A stretch of 59,031 nt of DNA from Streptomyces hirsutus. Lineage in GTDB: Bacteria; Actinomycetota; Actinomycetes; Streptomycetales; Streptomycetaceae. Both the position numbers and the translations under genes were made by a program. Shown here one piece after another: positions 28,396-37,594 of this stretch. Where the stretch lies: the NCBI RefSeq assembly GCF_001418415.1, contig NZ_LIQT01000157.1, positions 1 through 59,031 of the forward strand, read 5' to 3'. The notes beneath the pieces were generated by a model. That model searched no databases. It was not told the origin of the DNA and saw only the letters and a program-made list of their open reading frames with translations. Position 1 is the first letter of the stretch. Each line of letters starts with the position of its first letter.

Positions 28396-28456
28396 GGCCC
28401 GTCCCGACGGTGAACGTTGCCCGACCGGTGCTGTTGCGCAGGGGGCGGATCGCCGG

Positions 28457-28966
28457 TCAGCGCCTCGGCAGTCGGTGCAAGGTGACCTCGCCCGGCACGC
28501 CGTCCGCCACGACGAGAGTCATGTACGTGCAGTACGGCTGCCGCCTGCGGTCCGTCGGTGACCCCGGATTCAGCAGACGCAGGCCGCCCGGCGCACTGGT
28601 GACCCAGGGGATGTGGCTGTGACCGAAGACCAGGACGTCCAGGTCGGGAAAACGCCGGGCGCAGCGGTCTTCCCGCCCCCGCGCCGGGCCCGTCTCGTGA
28701 ACGACGCCGAACCGCAGGCCTCCCAGCTCCGCCCGGGCCACCTCGGGCAGCCGCTCGCGCAGCTCAGGGCCGTCGTTGTTGCCGAACACGCCGATCAGCC
28801 GCCGTGCGCGTGCCTCCAGCAGGTCGAGCGTGGGGATGTCGACCCAGTCCCCCGCGTGCATCACGACGTCGGCCCGCTCGATCTCGTTCAGCAACTCGGC
28901 GGGCAGCCGCTTGGCGCGTACCGGCACGTGCGTATCGGAGAGGAGCAGCAGCCTCACGGGTGACAC
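28457..28966 (-). CDS. YfcE/MJ0936-type metallophosphoesterase
   Basis: 169 residues from GTG 28966, chosen because GGGGGAGG lies about seven bases upstream. The dimetal phosphoesterase motifs are in order: LLLSDTH (D-x-H), HAGDW (G-D), GNND (GNxD), VVHETG and the terminal FGHSHIP (GHSH). The size fits the small YfcE/MJ0936 phosphodiesterase group. The substrate is unknown, probably a cyclic or simple phosphodiester. It stands alone on the minus strand between the catalase gene and the small membrane protein. Confidence 0.9.
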   Translation of the reverse strand: MSPVRLLLLSDTHVPVRAKRLPAELLNEIERADVVMHAGDWVDIPTLDLLEARARRLIGVFGNNDGPELRERLPEVARAELGGLRFGVVHETGPARGREDRCARRFPDLDVLVFGHSHIPWVTSAPGGLRLLNPGSPTDRRRQPYCTYMTLVVADGVPGEVTLHRLPRR

Positions 28967-29171
28967 AGTCGCCCTCCCCCGACCCGGCACAGGAGTGCCC
29001 GCGGCGCCGGGCGAGGGTTCGCAGCCGGTCCCCGCCACGGTGCGTGCTTGATCACGCCCCGTGGAGTACCCCGCTCCGTCCCCCTGAAGCATCCGGTCGG
29101 GCAGGGCGTCGCCGGTTGCCGGGCGGCTCACGGGTGAGGCCGTGTGCCGGCCCGGCGGGCTCGCGCGAGTC

Positions 29172-30692
29172 TCACGCCTTGCGCTGCATGGAGCTCCGTG
29201 CGGGATTGCCCTGTTCGGCGGCCTTGGGGTCCTTCTCGTGGGCCTTGGCCCGTACCCCGTCCGCGATGCGCTTGCCGATGTTCTCGTCGATGTTGGACCA
29301 GTACGCGAAGGCCCGCTCGAGGACGGGTTCGGTGACACCGTCGAGGAGGTGTCCGACGACGTTGTCGACCAGGCGGTCGCGTGCGGCGTCGTCCATGACC
29401 TCGCGCACCAGGGTGCCGGGCTGCCCCCAGTCGTCGTCCTCCGGGTGGGAGACGTAGGCGGCGCGGGTGATCTCGCCGTCGGCCTCCCAGCTGGGCGGGC
29501 TGCCGTAGCGGGCGGTGTCGGCCGCGGGGCCGCCCTTGGAGTTCGGCGCGTAGACCGGATCCGTCGTCTTGCGGTAGGCCATCGCCCCGTCCTTGGAGTA
29601 GGTGTGGACGTCGACGACGGGCGCGTTCACGGGGAGCTGCTGGTAGTTGGCGCCGATCCGGTGGCGGTGGGCGTCCGCGTAGGAGAACAGCCGGGCCAGG
29701 AGCATGCGGTCCGGGCTCGGTCCGATGCCCGGGACCAGGTTGTTGGGCTGGAAGGCCGCCTGCTCGATCTCGGCGTGGTTGTCGGTCGGATTGCGGTCGA
29801 GCGTCATCCGGCCGACCGGGATGAGCGGGTAGTCGCCGTGCGGCCACACCTTGGTGAGGTCGAACGGGTTGAACCGGTACCCCACGGCGTCCTCGTACGG
29901 CATGACCTGCACGTTCAGGGTCCAACTGGGGAACTCGCCGTCGCGGATGTGCTCGAACAGGTCCCGCATGTGGTAGTCCGTGTCCGCCGCCGCCATCTGG
30001 TCGGCCTCGTGCTGGGTGAAGAACTCGATGCCCTGGTCGGTCTTGAAGTGGTACTTCACCCAGAACCGCTCACCCGAGGCGTTGATCCACATGTAGGTGT
30101 GGGAGGTGTAGCCGTTCATGTGGCGCCAGGTCCGCGGAATGCCGCGGTCTCCCATCAGCCAGGTGACCTGGTGCGCGGATTCCGGGGAGAGGGTCCAGAA
30201 GTCCCACTGCATGTCGTGGTCGCGCAGGTTGTTGTCCGCGCGGCGCTTCTGCGAGCGGATGAAGTGCTGGAACTTCATCGGATCCTTCACGAAGAACACC
30301 GGCGTGTTGTTGCCGACCATGTCGTAGTTGCCTTCGCTGGTGTAGAACTTCACCGCGAAGCCGCGCGGGTCGCGCCAGGTGTCCGGGCTGCCGCGCTCAC
30401 CGGCCACGGTCGAGAAGCGAATCACCAGGTCGGTGCGGACGCCCGGCTGGAACAGGGGCGCCTTGGTGTACGCGCTGACGTCGTGCGTCACCTCGAAGTG
30501 GCCGAAGGCCCCGCTTCCCTTGGCGTGCGGCTGGCGCTCGGGGATCCGCTCCCGGTTGAACTGCGCCATCTGCTCGATCAGATAGGCGTCCTGCAGAAGG
30601 ATCGGGCCCCCGGGTCCTACGGTGAGCGAGTGTTCGTCGCTCTCGGCAGGAGCGCCCGAGTCGGTCGTGGTGGCGGGTCGGATCTCCGTCAT
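29172..30692 (-). CDS. Monofunctional heme catalase
   Basis: 506 residues from ATG 30692, preceded by GAAAGG; the longer upstream frame is non-coding-like. Motifs of clade-3-type catalases are all present: the distal histidine in [12 protein letters not shown], the [20 protein letters not shown] heme-pocket segment, the distal asparagine in NNTPVFF, and the proximal tyrosine in [12 protein letters not shown]. It decomposes hydrogen peroxide in the cytoplasm. The gene is monocistronic here. The 700-base region upstream has no recognisable Fur/CatR-type regulator gene, unlike some Streptomyces catalase loci. Confidence 0.95.
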   Translation of the reverse strand: MTEIRPATTTDSGAPAESDEHSLTVGPGGPILLQDAYLIEQMAQFNRERIPERQPHAKGSGAFGHFEVTHDVSAYTKAPLFQPGVRTDLVIRFSTVAGERGSPDTWRDPRGFAVKFYTSEGNYDMVGNNTPVFFVKDPMKFQHFIRSQKRRADNNLRDHDMQWDFWTLSPESAHQVTWLMGDRGIPRTWRHMNGYTSHTYMWINASGERFWVKYHFKTDQGIEFFTQHEADQMAAADTDYHMRDLFEHIRDGEFPSWTLNVQVMPYEDAVGYRFNPFDLTKVWPHGDYPLIPVGRMTLDRNPTDNHAEIEQAAFQPNNLVPGIGPSPDRMLLARLFSYADAHRHRIGANYQQLPVNAPVVDVHTYSKDGAMAYRKTTDPVYAPNSKGGPAADTARYGSPPSWEADGEITRAAYVSHPEDDDWGQPGTLVREVMDDAARDRLVDNVVGHLLDGVTEPVLERAFAYWSNIDENIGKRIADGVRAKAHEKDPKAAEQGNPARSSMQRKA

Positions 30693-31376
30693 GGCTCTGC
30701 CTTTCGTCTCGTGGCTGCGACGAGCCGGCTGTTCCGGCACCGGTGCGCGAACGCGCGACCGGCGAAGCGGGCGGGGCACTCCCCGCCCGCACTCGTGGCA
30801 CGGACGCGCTGGAGCGACCCTCGGTACATCCTCACCAGCACGTCCCGGTTCCCGGAGCCGGGTTCACCCGAAACAGCCGCGGTAAACGCCCTCACTCGGA
30901 CAGAGCGACCGGGATGCCGCTGCCTGCCCGATCGGCTCCGCCCCGACGACACCCGGTGACCGGTCCGGCCCGGAGAACGAGCAGTGGGCACGGGAGGGGG
31001 AGCCGTTGCTCCCGTCGGCCAAGGCGGGTCCCGGGCCGTACGTGGCACTCCAGCGGCGGCGAGCACGGAAGCCGAATTCAAGAATCGTCGCAATAATTCT
31101 GTTTTGCGTAGATAGTAGGTGATTATCGATAGCCTCGGAGGGTGCTCTCCGGCCAAGGGGCTTGCGTGTCTGCCGCCGAGGTCGGCGGAGCCTCGTCCTG
31201 CGCACCGGGCGAGCGAAGGGCGGCATCCGGCTCTCAGGGGCCGATGCCACGGCATTCGTCCCCGGCAGGCCGCCGACTCCCGCACCCGACCGAAGAGTCC
31301 GACACGTGGAGAGCACCTGGGACCGTAACGCCGATGAGATCGCGCAAGCGCTCGCCGACGCCGCTCGTCGGTGCCG
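30693..31376. other. Long intergenic region upstream of catalase
   Basis: About 680 bases without a convincing gene. It contains an AT-rich stretch (about 31080-31130) unlike its surroundings, with AGAAT-N10-ATTCT dyad symmetry, which may be a promoter/operator region for catalase. A plus-strand frame reading DEIAQALADAARRCRHGR (about 31330-31385) may be gene debris. Confidence 0.35.
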
Positions 31377-33740
31377 TCACGGGCGCTCCACGACCCCGGA
31401 GGCGTGGTCGCCCGAGCGTGGCTCCAGGCGTACGACGATGCCTTTGTACGTCGGCGTGTTGCTGGTGGCGGCCACGCTGTCCAGCGGCACCAGGACGTTG
31501 GCCTCCGGGTAGTAGGCGGCGGCGCAGCCGGCGGTCGTGGGATAGGAGACGAGCCGGAAGTCCTCGGCACGACGTTCGGTGCCGTCCTCCCAGACACTGA
31601 CCACGTCCACCTGGGAGCCGTCCTCCAGTCCGAGGGCACGCAGGTCGGCGGGGTGGACGAGCACGATGCGACGCGAGCCGTGGATGCCCCGGTACCGGTC
31701 GTTGGTGGTGTAGGGCACCGTGTTCCACTGATCGTGGGAGCGCAGCGTCTGCAGCAGGAGATGCCCCTGGGGGGCGCGCAGCGCCTCGAAGCTGTTGAGG
31801 GTGAACAGCGCCTTGCCGCCGGGGGTGGGGAAGACACCCTCGTTCACCGGGTTCGGCAGGCCGAAGCCGCCCGGCTTGCGCACCTTGGTGTTGAAGTTCT
31901 CGAAGCCGGGGACGACCCGCGCGATGCGGTCCCGGATGGTGCCGTAGTCCGCCTCGAAGTCCTCCCAGGGCACGGGCACCTTGTCGGCCAGTGTCCGGCG
32001 GGCCAGCCTGCTGAGGATCGCGACCTCGCTGAGCAGGTGGCTGGACGCCGGGTCCAGGCGCCCGGACGAGGCGTGCACCTGGCTCATGGAGTCCTCGACG
32101 GTGATGAACTGCTCCTCGCCGTTCTGGCAGTCCCTTTCACTGCGGCCGAGGGTCGGGAGGATCAACGCGGTGTCGCCGCAGACGGTGTGGGAGCGGTTCA
32201 GCTTGGTGGAGATGTGCGCGGTGAGGCGGCAGCGACGCATCGCCTTCTCCGTCAGGTCGCTGTCGGGGGCGGCCCGTACGAAGTTGCCCGCGAGGCCGAG
32301 GAAGACCTTGGCCCGGCCTTCGAGCATGGCCCGGACGGAGTTCACCGTGTCCAGGCCGTGCCGGGCGGGCGGGGTGAAGGAGAACTCGCGTTCGAGGGCG
32401 TCCAGGAAGTGCTGGGGCATCCGCTCCCAGATGCCCATGGTCCGGTCCCCCTGGACGTTGCTGTGTCCGCGTACGGGGCAGACGCCGGCTCCTGGCCTGC
32501 CGATGTTCCCCCGCAGGAGCTGGAAGTTCACCAGTTCACGGATGGTGGGCACCCCGTGCTTGTGCTGGGTGAGCCCCATCGCCCAGCAGACGACGATCCG
32601 CTCGCTGGCCAGGACCCGGTCCCGCAGCTCCTCGATCTGGCGACGGGTCAGGCCGGTGGCCGCCAGGACGTCCGGCCAGGAGACGGTGGTGCGGATGTGG
32701 TCGGCGAACTCTTCGAACCCACTGGTGTGGTGGTCGATGAAATCCCGGTCCAGCACCGTCCCCGGCGCGGCGTCCTCGGCCTCCAGCAGGAGCAGGTTCA
32801 GGGCCTGGAAGAGGGCGAGATCGCCGCCGAGCCGGATCTGGAGGAACTGGTCGGCGAGGTTGGTGCCCCGGCCGACGACCCCGCGCGGTTTCTGCGGGTT
32901 CTTGAAGCGCATGAGGCCCGCTTCGGGGAGCGGGTTGACGGCGACGATCTGTCCGCCCCCGCGTTTGGTCTCCTCCAGCGCGGAGAGCATGCGGGGGTGG
33001 TTGCTGCCCGGGTTCTGCCCCAGGGTGAGCACGAGATCGGCGTGGTGGATGTCCAGCAGGCTCACATCACCCTTGCCGACTCCCAGCGTCTCGTGCAGCG
33101 CCGCGCCGCTCGACTCGTGACACATGTTGGAGCAGTCCGGCAGGTTGTTGGTCCCCAGGGCCCGGGCGAAGAGCTGGAGGACGAAGGCGGTCTCGTTGCC
33201 GGCCCGGCCGGACGTGTAGAAGATCGCCTCGTCGGGCGAGTCCATGGCCCGCAGTTCATCGGCGATCAGCCCCAAGGCGTCGTGCCAGCTGATCGGCTCG
33301 TAGTGGTCCGCGCCCGGCCGCTTCACCATGGGCCGGGTGAGTCGCCCCTGCTGATTCAGCCACCGGTCCGAGCCGCGTGCCAGTTCGGAGACCGAATACC
33401 GCTGGAAGAACTCGGGGGTGACGCGTCGTGTGGTGGCGTCGTCGTTGGCGTGTTTGGCGCCGTTCTCGCAGTACTCGTTCGTGTGGCGTTGGCCCGGCGC
33501 GGGGTCCGGCCAGGCGCAGCCCGGGCAGTCGAAGCCCTGGGTCTGGTTGATGTCGAGCAGGTTCAGTGCCGTACGGCGGGCCGAAGTCTCGGCGAGGGAG
33601 TACCGCACCGCGTGGGCCACCGCCGGGACACCGGCCGCCCACGTCTTCGGCGGAGTGATCTTCGCCTGCTCGCCGCCCGGATCACCGTTCGATGACTCTC
33701 GCACCGCATCGACCTTCCGCTCTGTTCCACTCGCCTCCAC
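31377..33740 (-). CDS. FdhF/YdeP family molybdopterin oxidoreductase
   Basis: 787 residues from GTG 33740. The sequence matches the YdeP/FdhF-like alpha-subunit family: the N-terminal NQTQGFDCPGCAWPD segment, YTSGRAGNETAFVLQLFAR, GQNPGSNHPRML, WAMGLTQHKHG, and RGHSNVQGDRTMGI for bis-MGD binding. The C-terminal MopB domain carries the RSHDQWNTVPYTTNDRYRG motif. The family resembles formate dehydrogenase H but usually lacks the 4Fe-4S cluster; E. coli YdeP is linked to acid resistance. The physiological substrate is unknown. It is upstream of the intergenic region leading to the catalase, and an SRPBCC gene lies upstream of it. Confidence 0.92.
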   Translation of the reverse strand: MEASGTERKVDAVRESSNGDPGGEQAKITPPKTWAAGVPAVAHAVRYSLAETSARRTALNLLDINQTQGFDCPGCAWPDPAPGQRHTNEYCENGAKHANDDATTRRVTPEFFQRYSVSELARGSDRWLNQQGRLTRPMVKRPGADHYEPISWHDALGLIADELRAMDSPDEAIFYTSGRAGNETAFVLQLFARALGTNNLPDCSNMCHESSGAALHETLGVGKGDVSLLDIHHADLVLTLGQNPGSNHPRMLSALEETKRGGGQIVAVNPLPEAGLMRFKNPQKPRGVVGRGTNLADQFLQIRLGGDLALFQALNLLLLEAEDAAPGTVLDRDFIDHHTSGFEEFADHIRTTVSWPDVLAATGLTRRQIEELRDRVLASERIVVCWAMGLTQHKHGVPTIRELVNFQLLRGNIGRPGAGVCPVRGHSNVQGDRTMGIWERMPQHFLDALEREFSFTPPARHGLDTVNSVRAMLEGRAKVFLGLAGNFVRAAPDSDLTEKAMRRCRLTAHISTKLNRSHTVCGDTALILPTLGRSERDCQNGEEQFITVEDSMSQVHASSGRLDPASSHLLSEVAILSRLARRTLADKVPVPWEDFEADYGTIRDRIARVVPGFENFNTKVRKPGGFGLPNPVNEGVFPTPGGKALFTLNSFEALRAPQGHLLLQTLRSHDQWNTVPYTTNDRYRGIHGSRRIVLVHPADLRALGLEDGSQVDVVSVWEDGTERRAEDFRLVSYPTTAGCAAAYYPEANVLVPLDSVAATSNTPTYKGIVVRLEPRSGDHASGVVERP

Positions 33741-33822
33741 CGCTCCCCGCCGAGCCGGGAGACGGCGAATGATGGCGCTACCGGAAATATCCTCTTATCG
33801 ATTATGGCGTCATGGCCGTTTC

Positions 33823-34335
33823 TCAGCCGGTCGGCCAGTTCGGCACCCGCGGCGGCAGAAGGTCGGAGTCCGGTTCCACATGGCCGCCACTGATCGTCCC
33901 CCGCCACTGCCCGGTCTCCCGGCCCTGGCCCTCGATGTACTCCTTGAAGCGCCGGAAATCCTCCTGCACCTGCCTGCGGACCAGACCCAGGGCGTCCCCG
34001 GCCCGCTCGGCGGCGCCGCGCGGAGTGAAATCGATCCGGAAGGCGACCCGGCAACGGGTCTCCCCCAGCGCCTGGAAGCGCACCTCACCGGTCGAGCGGG
34101 ACCTCCCCACGGTGCGCCACACCACTCGATCGTCGGGGCGTTGTTCGGTGATCTCCGCGTCGAACTCGCGAGTCACGCCGCCGACCCTGGTCACCCAGTG
34201 CGTCATGGAGGAACTCGGCCGGTCCACCCGGCGCACGCCGCGCATGAACAGGGGAAAGCACTCGAACTGAGTCCACTGGTTGTAAGCCATGTGGACCGGG
34301 ACGTCGACGTCGACAGCGCCTTCGATGACGCTCAT
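33823..34335 (-). CDS. SRPBCC family protein (cyclase/dehydrase-like)
   Basis: 170 residues from ATG 34335 with GGAGAGG upstream; the longer frame to 34572 is rejected. The START-like fold is shown by VDVDVPVHMAYNQWTQFECFPLFM at the N-terminus, a strand-rich middle (FDAEITEQRPDDRVVW) and a C-terminal helix with LGLVRRQVQEDFRRFKEYIE. This is the polyketide_cyc2-type subgroup often found next to stress genes in Streptomyces. It is on the same strand as the FdhF/YdeP gene, 82 bases upstream of it, and may share a promoter. Confidence 0.87.
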   Translation of the reverse strand: MSVIEGAVDVDVPVHMAYNQWTQFECFPLFMRGVRRVDRPSSSMTHWVTRVGGVTREFDAEITEQRPDDRVVWRTVGRSRSTGEVRFQALGETRCRVAFRIDFTPRGAAERAGDALGLVRRQVQEDFRRFKEYIEGQGRETGQWRGTISGGHVEPDSDLLPPRVPNWPTG

Positions 34336-34590
34336 GGGCGCCTCTCCTCTCCGCCATGGGCCAGAGGCCGTACATCCACACATCCACGCGATCGAGTGCC
34401 CTCCTCGAACGCTCTCAACCCGGGTGATGTCGTCCCTGGAGCGGGTTCGGCGGCGCCTCCGTCGGCCGGTGCCGCACGCCACCGGCCACCGCGGGGCCTC
34501 CGCGGACGGTTGACGCACGCCTCTTCCGGGGACCCGGGGAACTCCAAAGCCCGTGGCGACGGCGTAAAACAAGGAAAAGAAGGTGATGTG

Positions 34591-34743
34591 ATGAGCGAGA
34601 CCACCCCCTCACAGGCAGAGGGAGAACGGGACGAGGAGGAACGGCCCACGGAGCCGGACCGGACCACTCCCTCGCAAGCCGAGGGGGAACGGGACGAGGA
34701 GGACGACCGGGCTTCGGCGGACGGCGGGGACGAGCAGCCGTAG
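34591..34743 (+). CDS. Small acidic repeat protein (50 aa)
   Basis: 50 residues from ATG 34591, preceded by GAAGGTG. The protein is almost entirely two copies of T-P-S-Q-A-E-G-E-R-D-E-E separated by RPTEPDRT, followed by an acidic tail. It should be intrinsically disordered and strongly acidic. I do not recognise a family. The good ribosome binding site and codon bias support expression. Confidence 0.55.
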   Translation: MSETTPSQAEGERDEEERPTEPDRTTPSQAEGERDEEDDRASADGGDEQP

Positions 34744-35124
34744 CGGGTACCGACCGCTGAGGAGACATCGGGCGGACGGCAACGCCGCCGGATCGGCCTG
34801 GTCGAGAACGACGAAGCCGAACAGGTGACGAACCGGGGGTGGCCGTAGGGGCCGATGCGCTGCCGAGTGCCCTCCTCCCGACCCACTCCTTGCCCCTTGC
34901 GGCCGTGGCCGCTCCCGGAGTTCAGGAAGTACCTCATGCCAGAGGGACCTCGGCCCTCGGCCGAACCCGCCGCACTCACCCCCCGAAGGGATCAGCCATC
35001 ACGTGAAGAGCAGGCAGTTTCCTCCGACCAGGCGCTGCGCGACCGGCAGAAACTGCACGACGGCCTCACCGCGAAGATCGAGGCGCTCCGGCGGCGGAAA
35101 GACTCGGCCGAGGGAGAGATCAAG
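34744..35124. other. Non-coding or degenerate flank left of the cassette array
   Basis: A frame from ATG 34936 (containing DQALRDRQKLHDGLTAKIEALRRRKDS, coiled-coil-like) runs into repeat R1 and may be a remnant gene truncated there. There are no arm-type repeats on this side of R1, in line with this being the outer chromosomal flank. Confidence 0.35.
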
Positions 35125-35280
35125 AGCCCTTCGCCGCAGGCTCCAGAATCGCCACGCACTCCACGTGATGCGTCATCGGAAAGATCTCACCGGAACGCGG
35201 TCCACCATATGTGCAGGTCAAAGGGCATTTACCACGGCTCTCCAGAGCTGTCCGGCGCTCGGAGCGTCACACGGGCGTCA
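35125..35280 (-). repeat. Composite att-like repeat R1 (array left boundary)
   Basis: The core (35125-35190) read on the minus strand gives FPMTHHVECVAILEPAAKGS then stop, the 3' end of a TrmA/RlmD-type RNA methyltransferase. A GCAGGTCA motif (35212) follows, then a right-arm pair GAGCGTCA (35262) and GGGCGTCA (35273), 11 bases apart. No left-arm pair is visible, unlike R3-R5, so this copy looks like the attL-type outer end of the tandem array. Confidence 0.75.
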
Positions 35281-35414
35281 CCCGTGGTTCCCATGGCAGC
35301 CGACACGCCACCGGCACGGCACGATGCCCCCGGGCGGCCACCGCGCCGGTGAACTGTCGCGGTGGCCTTGGCGTGCGGAGTCGAGCGGCCGTGGCCCGGC
35401 GGGGCGACCGCGCG

Positions 35415-35590
35415 TCAGCGTCGCCGCCGGTCGGCCCGCAGCTCGAAGTCGCCGTAGCTGTTGTCGACCGGGTTGACTGTGACCCCGGGCGCGACGATGT
35501 CATCGATGGCGTCGAGCACGTCGGCCGGGAGGGTGACGCCGGCGGCGGGCAGGAACGTCTCCAGCTGCTCCATGGTGCTCGGCCATGCTC
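35415..35590 (-). pseudogene. Truncated aldo/keto reductase C-terminus
   Basis: The minus frame ending at 35415 reads MEQLETFLPAAGVTLPADV, then DDIVAPGVTVNPVDNSYGDF to the stop, the usual tail of YajO/Tas-type aldo/keto reductases. It is closed upstream by an in-frame TGA near 35588, and nothing of the barrel remains. It is debris at the left end of cassette E1. Confidence 0.6.
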
Positions 35591-36071
35591 AGATCCTGGT
35601 GTTGTCGTCGGCCACGCCTGCGGCGGACGGCGCCGGGCGCAGGGCGGTGTGGAGCGTGCTCGCCCCGAGCCCGGCCCGTGTGCCGCCGGGCAGGACGTCG
35701 CCGATGAGGGAGGGCGGCGCGGGACAGACGGTGCGGCTCAGCCGCCAGGCTGGTGTGCATACCGGAGCCGGGGGCACTGCGACCTCCTTTTGATCACCCT
35801 GTGTCGTGCCGACATCTTCACGTCAGGTCTGTCCGAGCGGGCCTGCGAGGTACTGCCAGTACCCGGAAGAGCAGTGACTCCCGCTCGTGGGCCGACGTGC
35901 AGTTACCCGGGAAAGGCCGGAAACTGGCGGTCCGAGACCGGGCCTGGAATCACAGCCGACTCGAAGGAACACCGTGCGCGCAGCACCCGCCTACGGGGCC
36001 GGCGACGTCCGTGCCGGGCACGTCGCCGACCCGAGCCGTCCGGGCGCCCCCCATGTGCCGAGTGACGCAGG
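35591..36071. other. No recognisable gene
   Basis: About 480 bases in cassette E1 between two gene remnants. Nothing with family signatures is seen; probably degraded sequence. Confidence 0.3.
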
Positions 36072-36230
36072 GGTCACCATGCCGTCTCCACCGGCCGTGC
36101 GGCCGCCGACATCGCGTCCCGCTCGGACGCGGCCCTGACCGGCTCGGCCGTCCTGCTCACGCCGTCGATCGTGACCGTACTCACCCTGATCGTGCCCGCA
36201 CGGGCCACCCGGAACGAAAGGTCCCTGTGA
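36072..36230 (+). pseudogene. C-terminal remnant of an MFS transporter
   Basis: The plus frame ends with ASRSDAALTGSAVLL, a hydrophobic helix (TPSIVTVLTLIVPAR) and a short basic tail, typical of the last transmembrane helix of DHA-type MFS transporters. The stop TGA overlaps the ATG of the next aldo/keto reductase gene by one base, so they were once translationally coupled. The rest of the transporter is gone. Confidence 0.55.
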
Positions 36231-37114
36231 TGCAGACCCTCACCCTCAACAACGGCGTCGAGATGCCCGCCCTCGGGCTCGGCGTCTTCCAGACCCCGCC
36301 GAACGAGACCCGGGCCGCCGTCACGGCGGCGCTCGACCTCGGCTACCGGCACATCGACACCGCCGCCGCGTACGGCAACGAGCGCGAGGTCGGCCAGGCC
36401 GTCCGCGACTCCGGGGTGCCCCGCGAGGAGATCTTCGTCGAGACCAAGGTCTGGATCAGCGACTACGGCTACGACGAGACCCTGCACGGCTTCGACAAGA
36501 GCGCCGCCAAGCTCGGCGTCGACCGGATCGACCTGCTGATCCTGCACCAGGCGCTGCCGTCGGACTTCGACAAGACCCTCGCGGCCTACCGCGCCCTGGA
36601 GAAGCTCCTGGCCGACGGCAAGGTCCGCGCCATCGGCGTCAGCAACTTCATGGTCGATCACCTGACCGCGCTGCTCGACGCCACCTCCGTCGTGCCGGCC
36701 GTCAACCAGTTGGAGATCCACCCCTACTTCCAGCAGCGCGCCGTCCTCGACTTCGACGACCGGCACCACATCCTCAACCAGGCGTGGTCCCCCATCGGCG
36801 GGATCACCTTCTACCCGGGCTACGGCGAGAACCGCAAGAGCGTCCTGCAGGATCCGGTGGTCATCGGCATCGCCGAGGCGCACGGCAAGAGCCCGGCCCA
36901 GGTGCTGCTGCGTTGGGGCCTCCAGCACGGCCGCTCGGTGATCCCCAAGTCGACCAAGCGCCACCGGATCGCCGAGAACATCGACGTCTTCGACTTCGAA
37001 CTCACCGCGGACGAGATGAAGGCCCTCGACGGCCTGGAGACCGGCCGCCGCGGAGGTCCCGAGCCAGAGAACGTCACCCTCGCCGCCTTCGGCCGCGCCA
37101 TCCCCGAAGCCTGA
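36230..37114 (+). CDS. Aldo/keto reductase
   Basis: 294 residues from ATG 36230. The AKR5-like signature is intact: G-Y-R-H-I-D-T-A-A-A-Y with the catalytic Asp and Tyr, Lys in VETKVW, His in LLILHQALP, the central GVSNF, and the C-terminal VIPKSTKRHRIAENIDVFDF NADPH site. It should reduce aldehydes or ketones with NADPH. It is followed by DUF2255 and Zn-alcohol dehydrogenase genes on the same strand with gaps of about 66 and 42 bases, forming a redox-type operon as the main cargo of cassette E1. Confidence 0.93.
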   Translation: MQTLTLNNGVEMPALGLGVFQTPPNETRAAVTAALDLGYRHIDTAAAYGNEREVGQAVRDSGVPREEIFVETKVWISDYGYDETLHGFDKSAAKLGVDRIDLLILHQALPSDFDKTLAAYRALEKLLADGKVRAIGVSNFMVDHLTALLDATSVVPAVNQLEIHPYFQQRAVLDFDDRHHILNQAWSPIGGITFYPGYGENRKSVLQDPVVIGIAEAHGKSPAQVLLRWGLQHGRSVIPKSTKRHRIAENIDVFDFELTADEMKALDGLETGRRGGPEPENVTLAAFGRAIPEA

Positions 37115-37130
37115 CATCACCTCCCAGCCG

Positions 37131-37170
37131 CACAGAGGACACAGAGGACACAGAAACAGAGGACACAGAA
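37131..37170 (+). repeat. Short tandem repeat in the DUF2255 leader
   Basis: Four imperfect copies of CAGAGGACA/ACAGAA units directly upstream of the DUF2255 ribosome binding site. Each copy carries a GAGG-like Shine-Dalgarno element. Confidence 0.7.
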
Positions 37171-37180
37171 GGTGAGGACC

Positions 37181-37552
37181 ATGATCACCTGGAACGACTC
37201 GGACCTGCAGAAGATCGGGACGGCGGAGGAACTGGACCTGGAGTCCGAACGCGCCGACGGCACTCTCCGCGGCCCGGTGACCATGTGGGTCGTACGGACG
37301 GGCGACCACGTCTACGTCCGCTCGGTCAAGGGCGTGAACGGCCCCTGGTATCGGGGCACGCAGTCCCGCCACCAGGGCCGCATCACGGCCGGAGGCGTCC
37401 AGGCCGACGTCGCCTTCCGCGCGGCGGGGCCCGGCGAGTTCGCCGACGTGGACGCGGCCTACCGGGAGAAGTACGGGCGGTACACGAGCATCGTCGAGCA
37501 CGTGCTGACCGAGCGGGCCCGCGCCTCCACCCTGCGCCTCGAACCCCGCTGA
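37181..37552 (+). CDS. DUF2255 family protein
   Basis: 123 residues from ATG 37181, with AGGTGAGG four bases before it (a GTG three codons earlier is possible). Recognisable from GTAEELDLES near the N-terminus, TMWVVRTGDHVYVRSV, and GPWYRGTQSRHQGRI. The fold is small and beta-rich and the function is unknown; members often sit beside oxidoreductases, as here between an aldo/keto reductase and an alcohol dehydrogenase. Confidence 0.85.
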   Translation: MITWNDSDLQKIGTAEELDLESERADGTLRGPVTMWVVRTGDHVYVRSVKGVNGPWYRGTQSRHQGRITAGGVQADVAFRAAGPGEFADVDAAYREKYGRYTSIVEHVLTERARASTLRLEPR

Positions 37553-37594
37553 TCCCCGGCCACCCCCTGATCGTCACCGCTAGGAGGAACGCTC

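Noticed and set aside
31080..31105. Fur/CatR-type box upstream of catalase
   Set aside because: There is an AGAAT...ATTCT dyad, but the 10-base spacer and the ~390-base distance from the catalase start do not fit a known Fur/CatR box well, and no regulator gene is adjacent.
31371..33695. 774-residue open frame on the plus strand
   Set aside because: Antisense shadow of the FdhF/YdeP gene, which has all family motifs on the minus strand.
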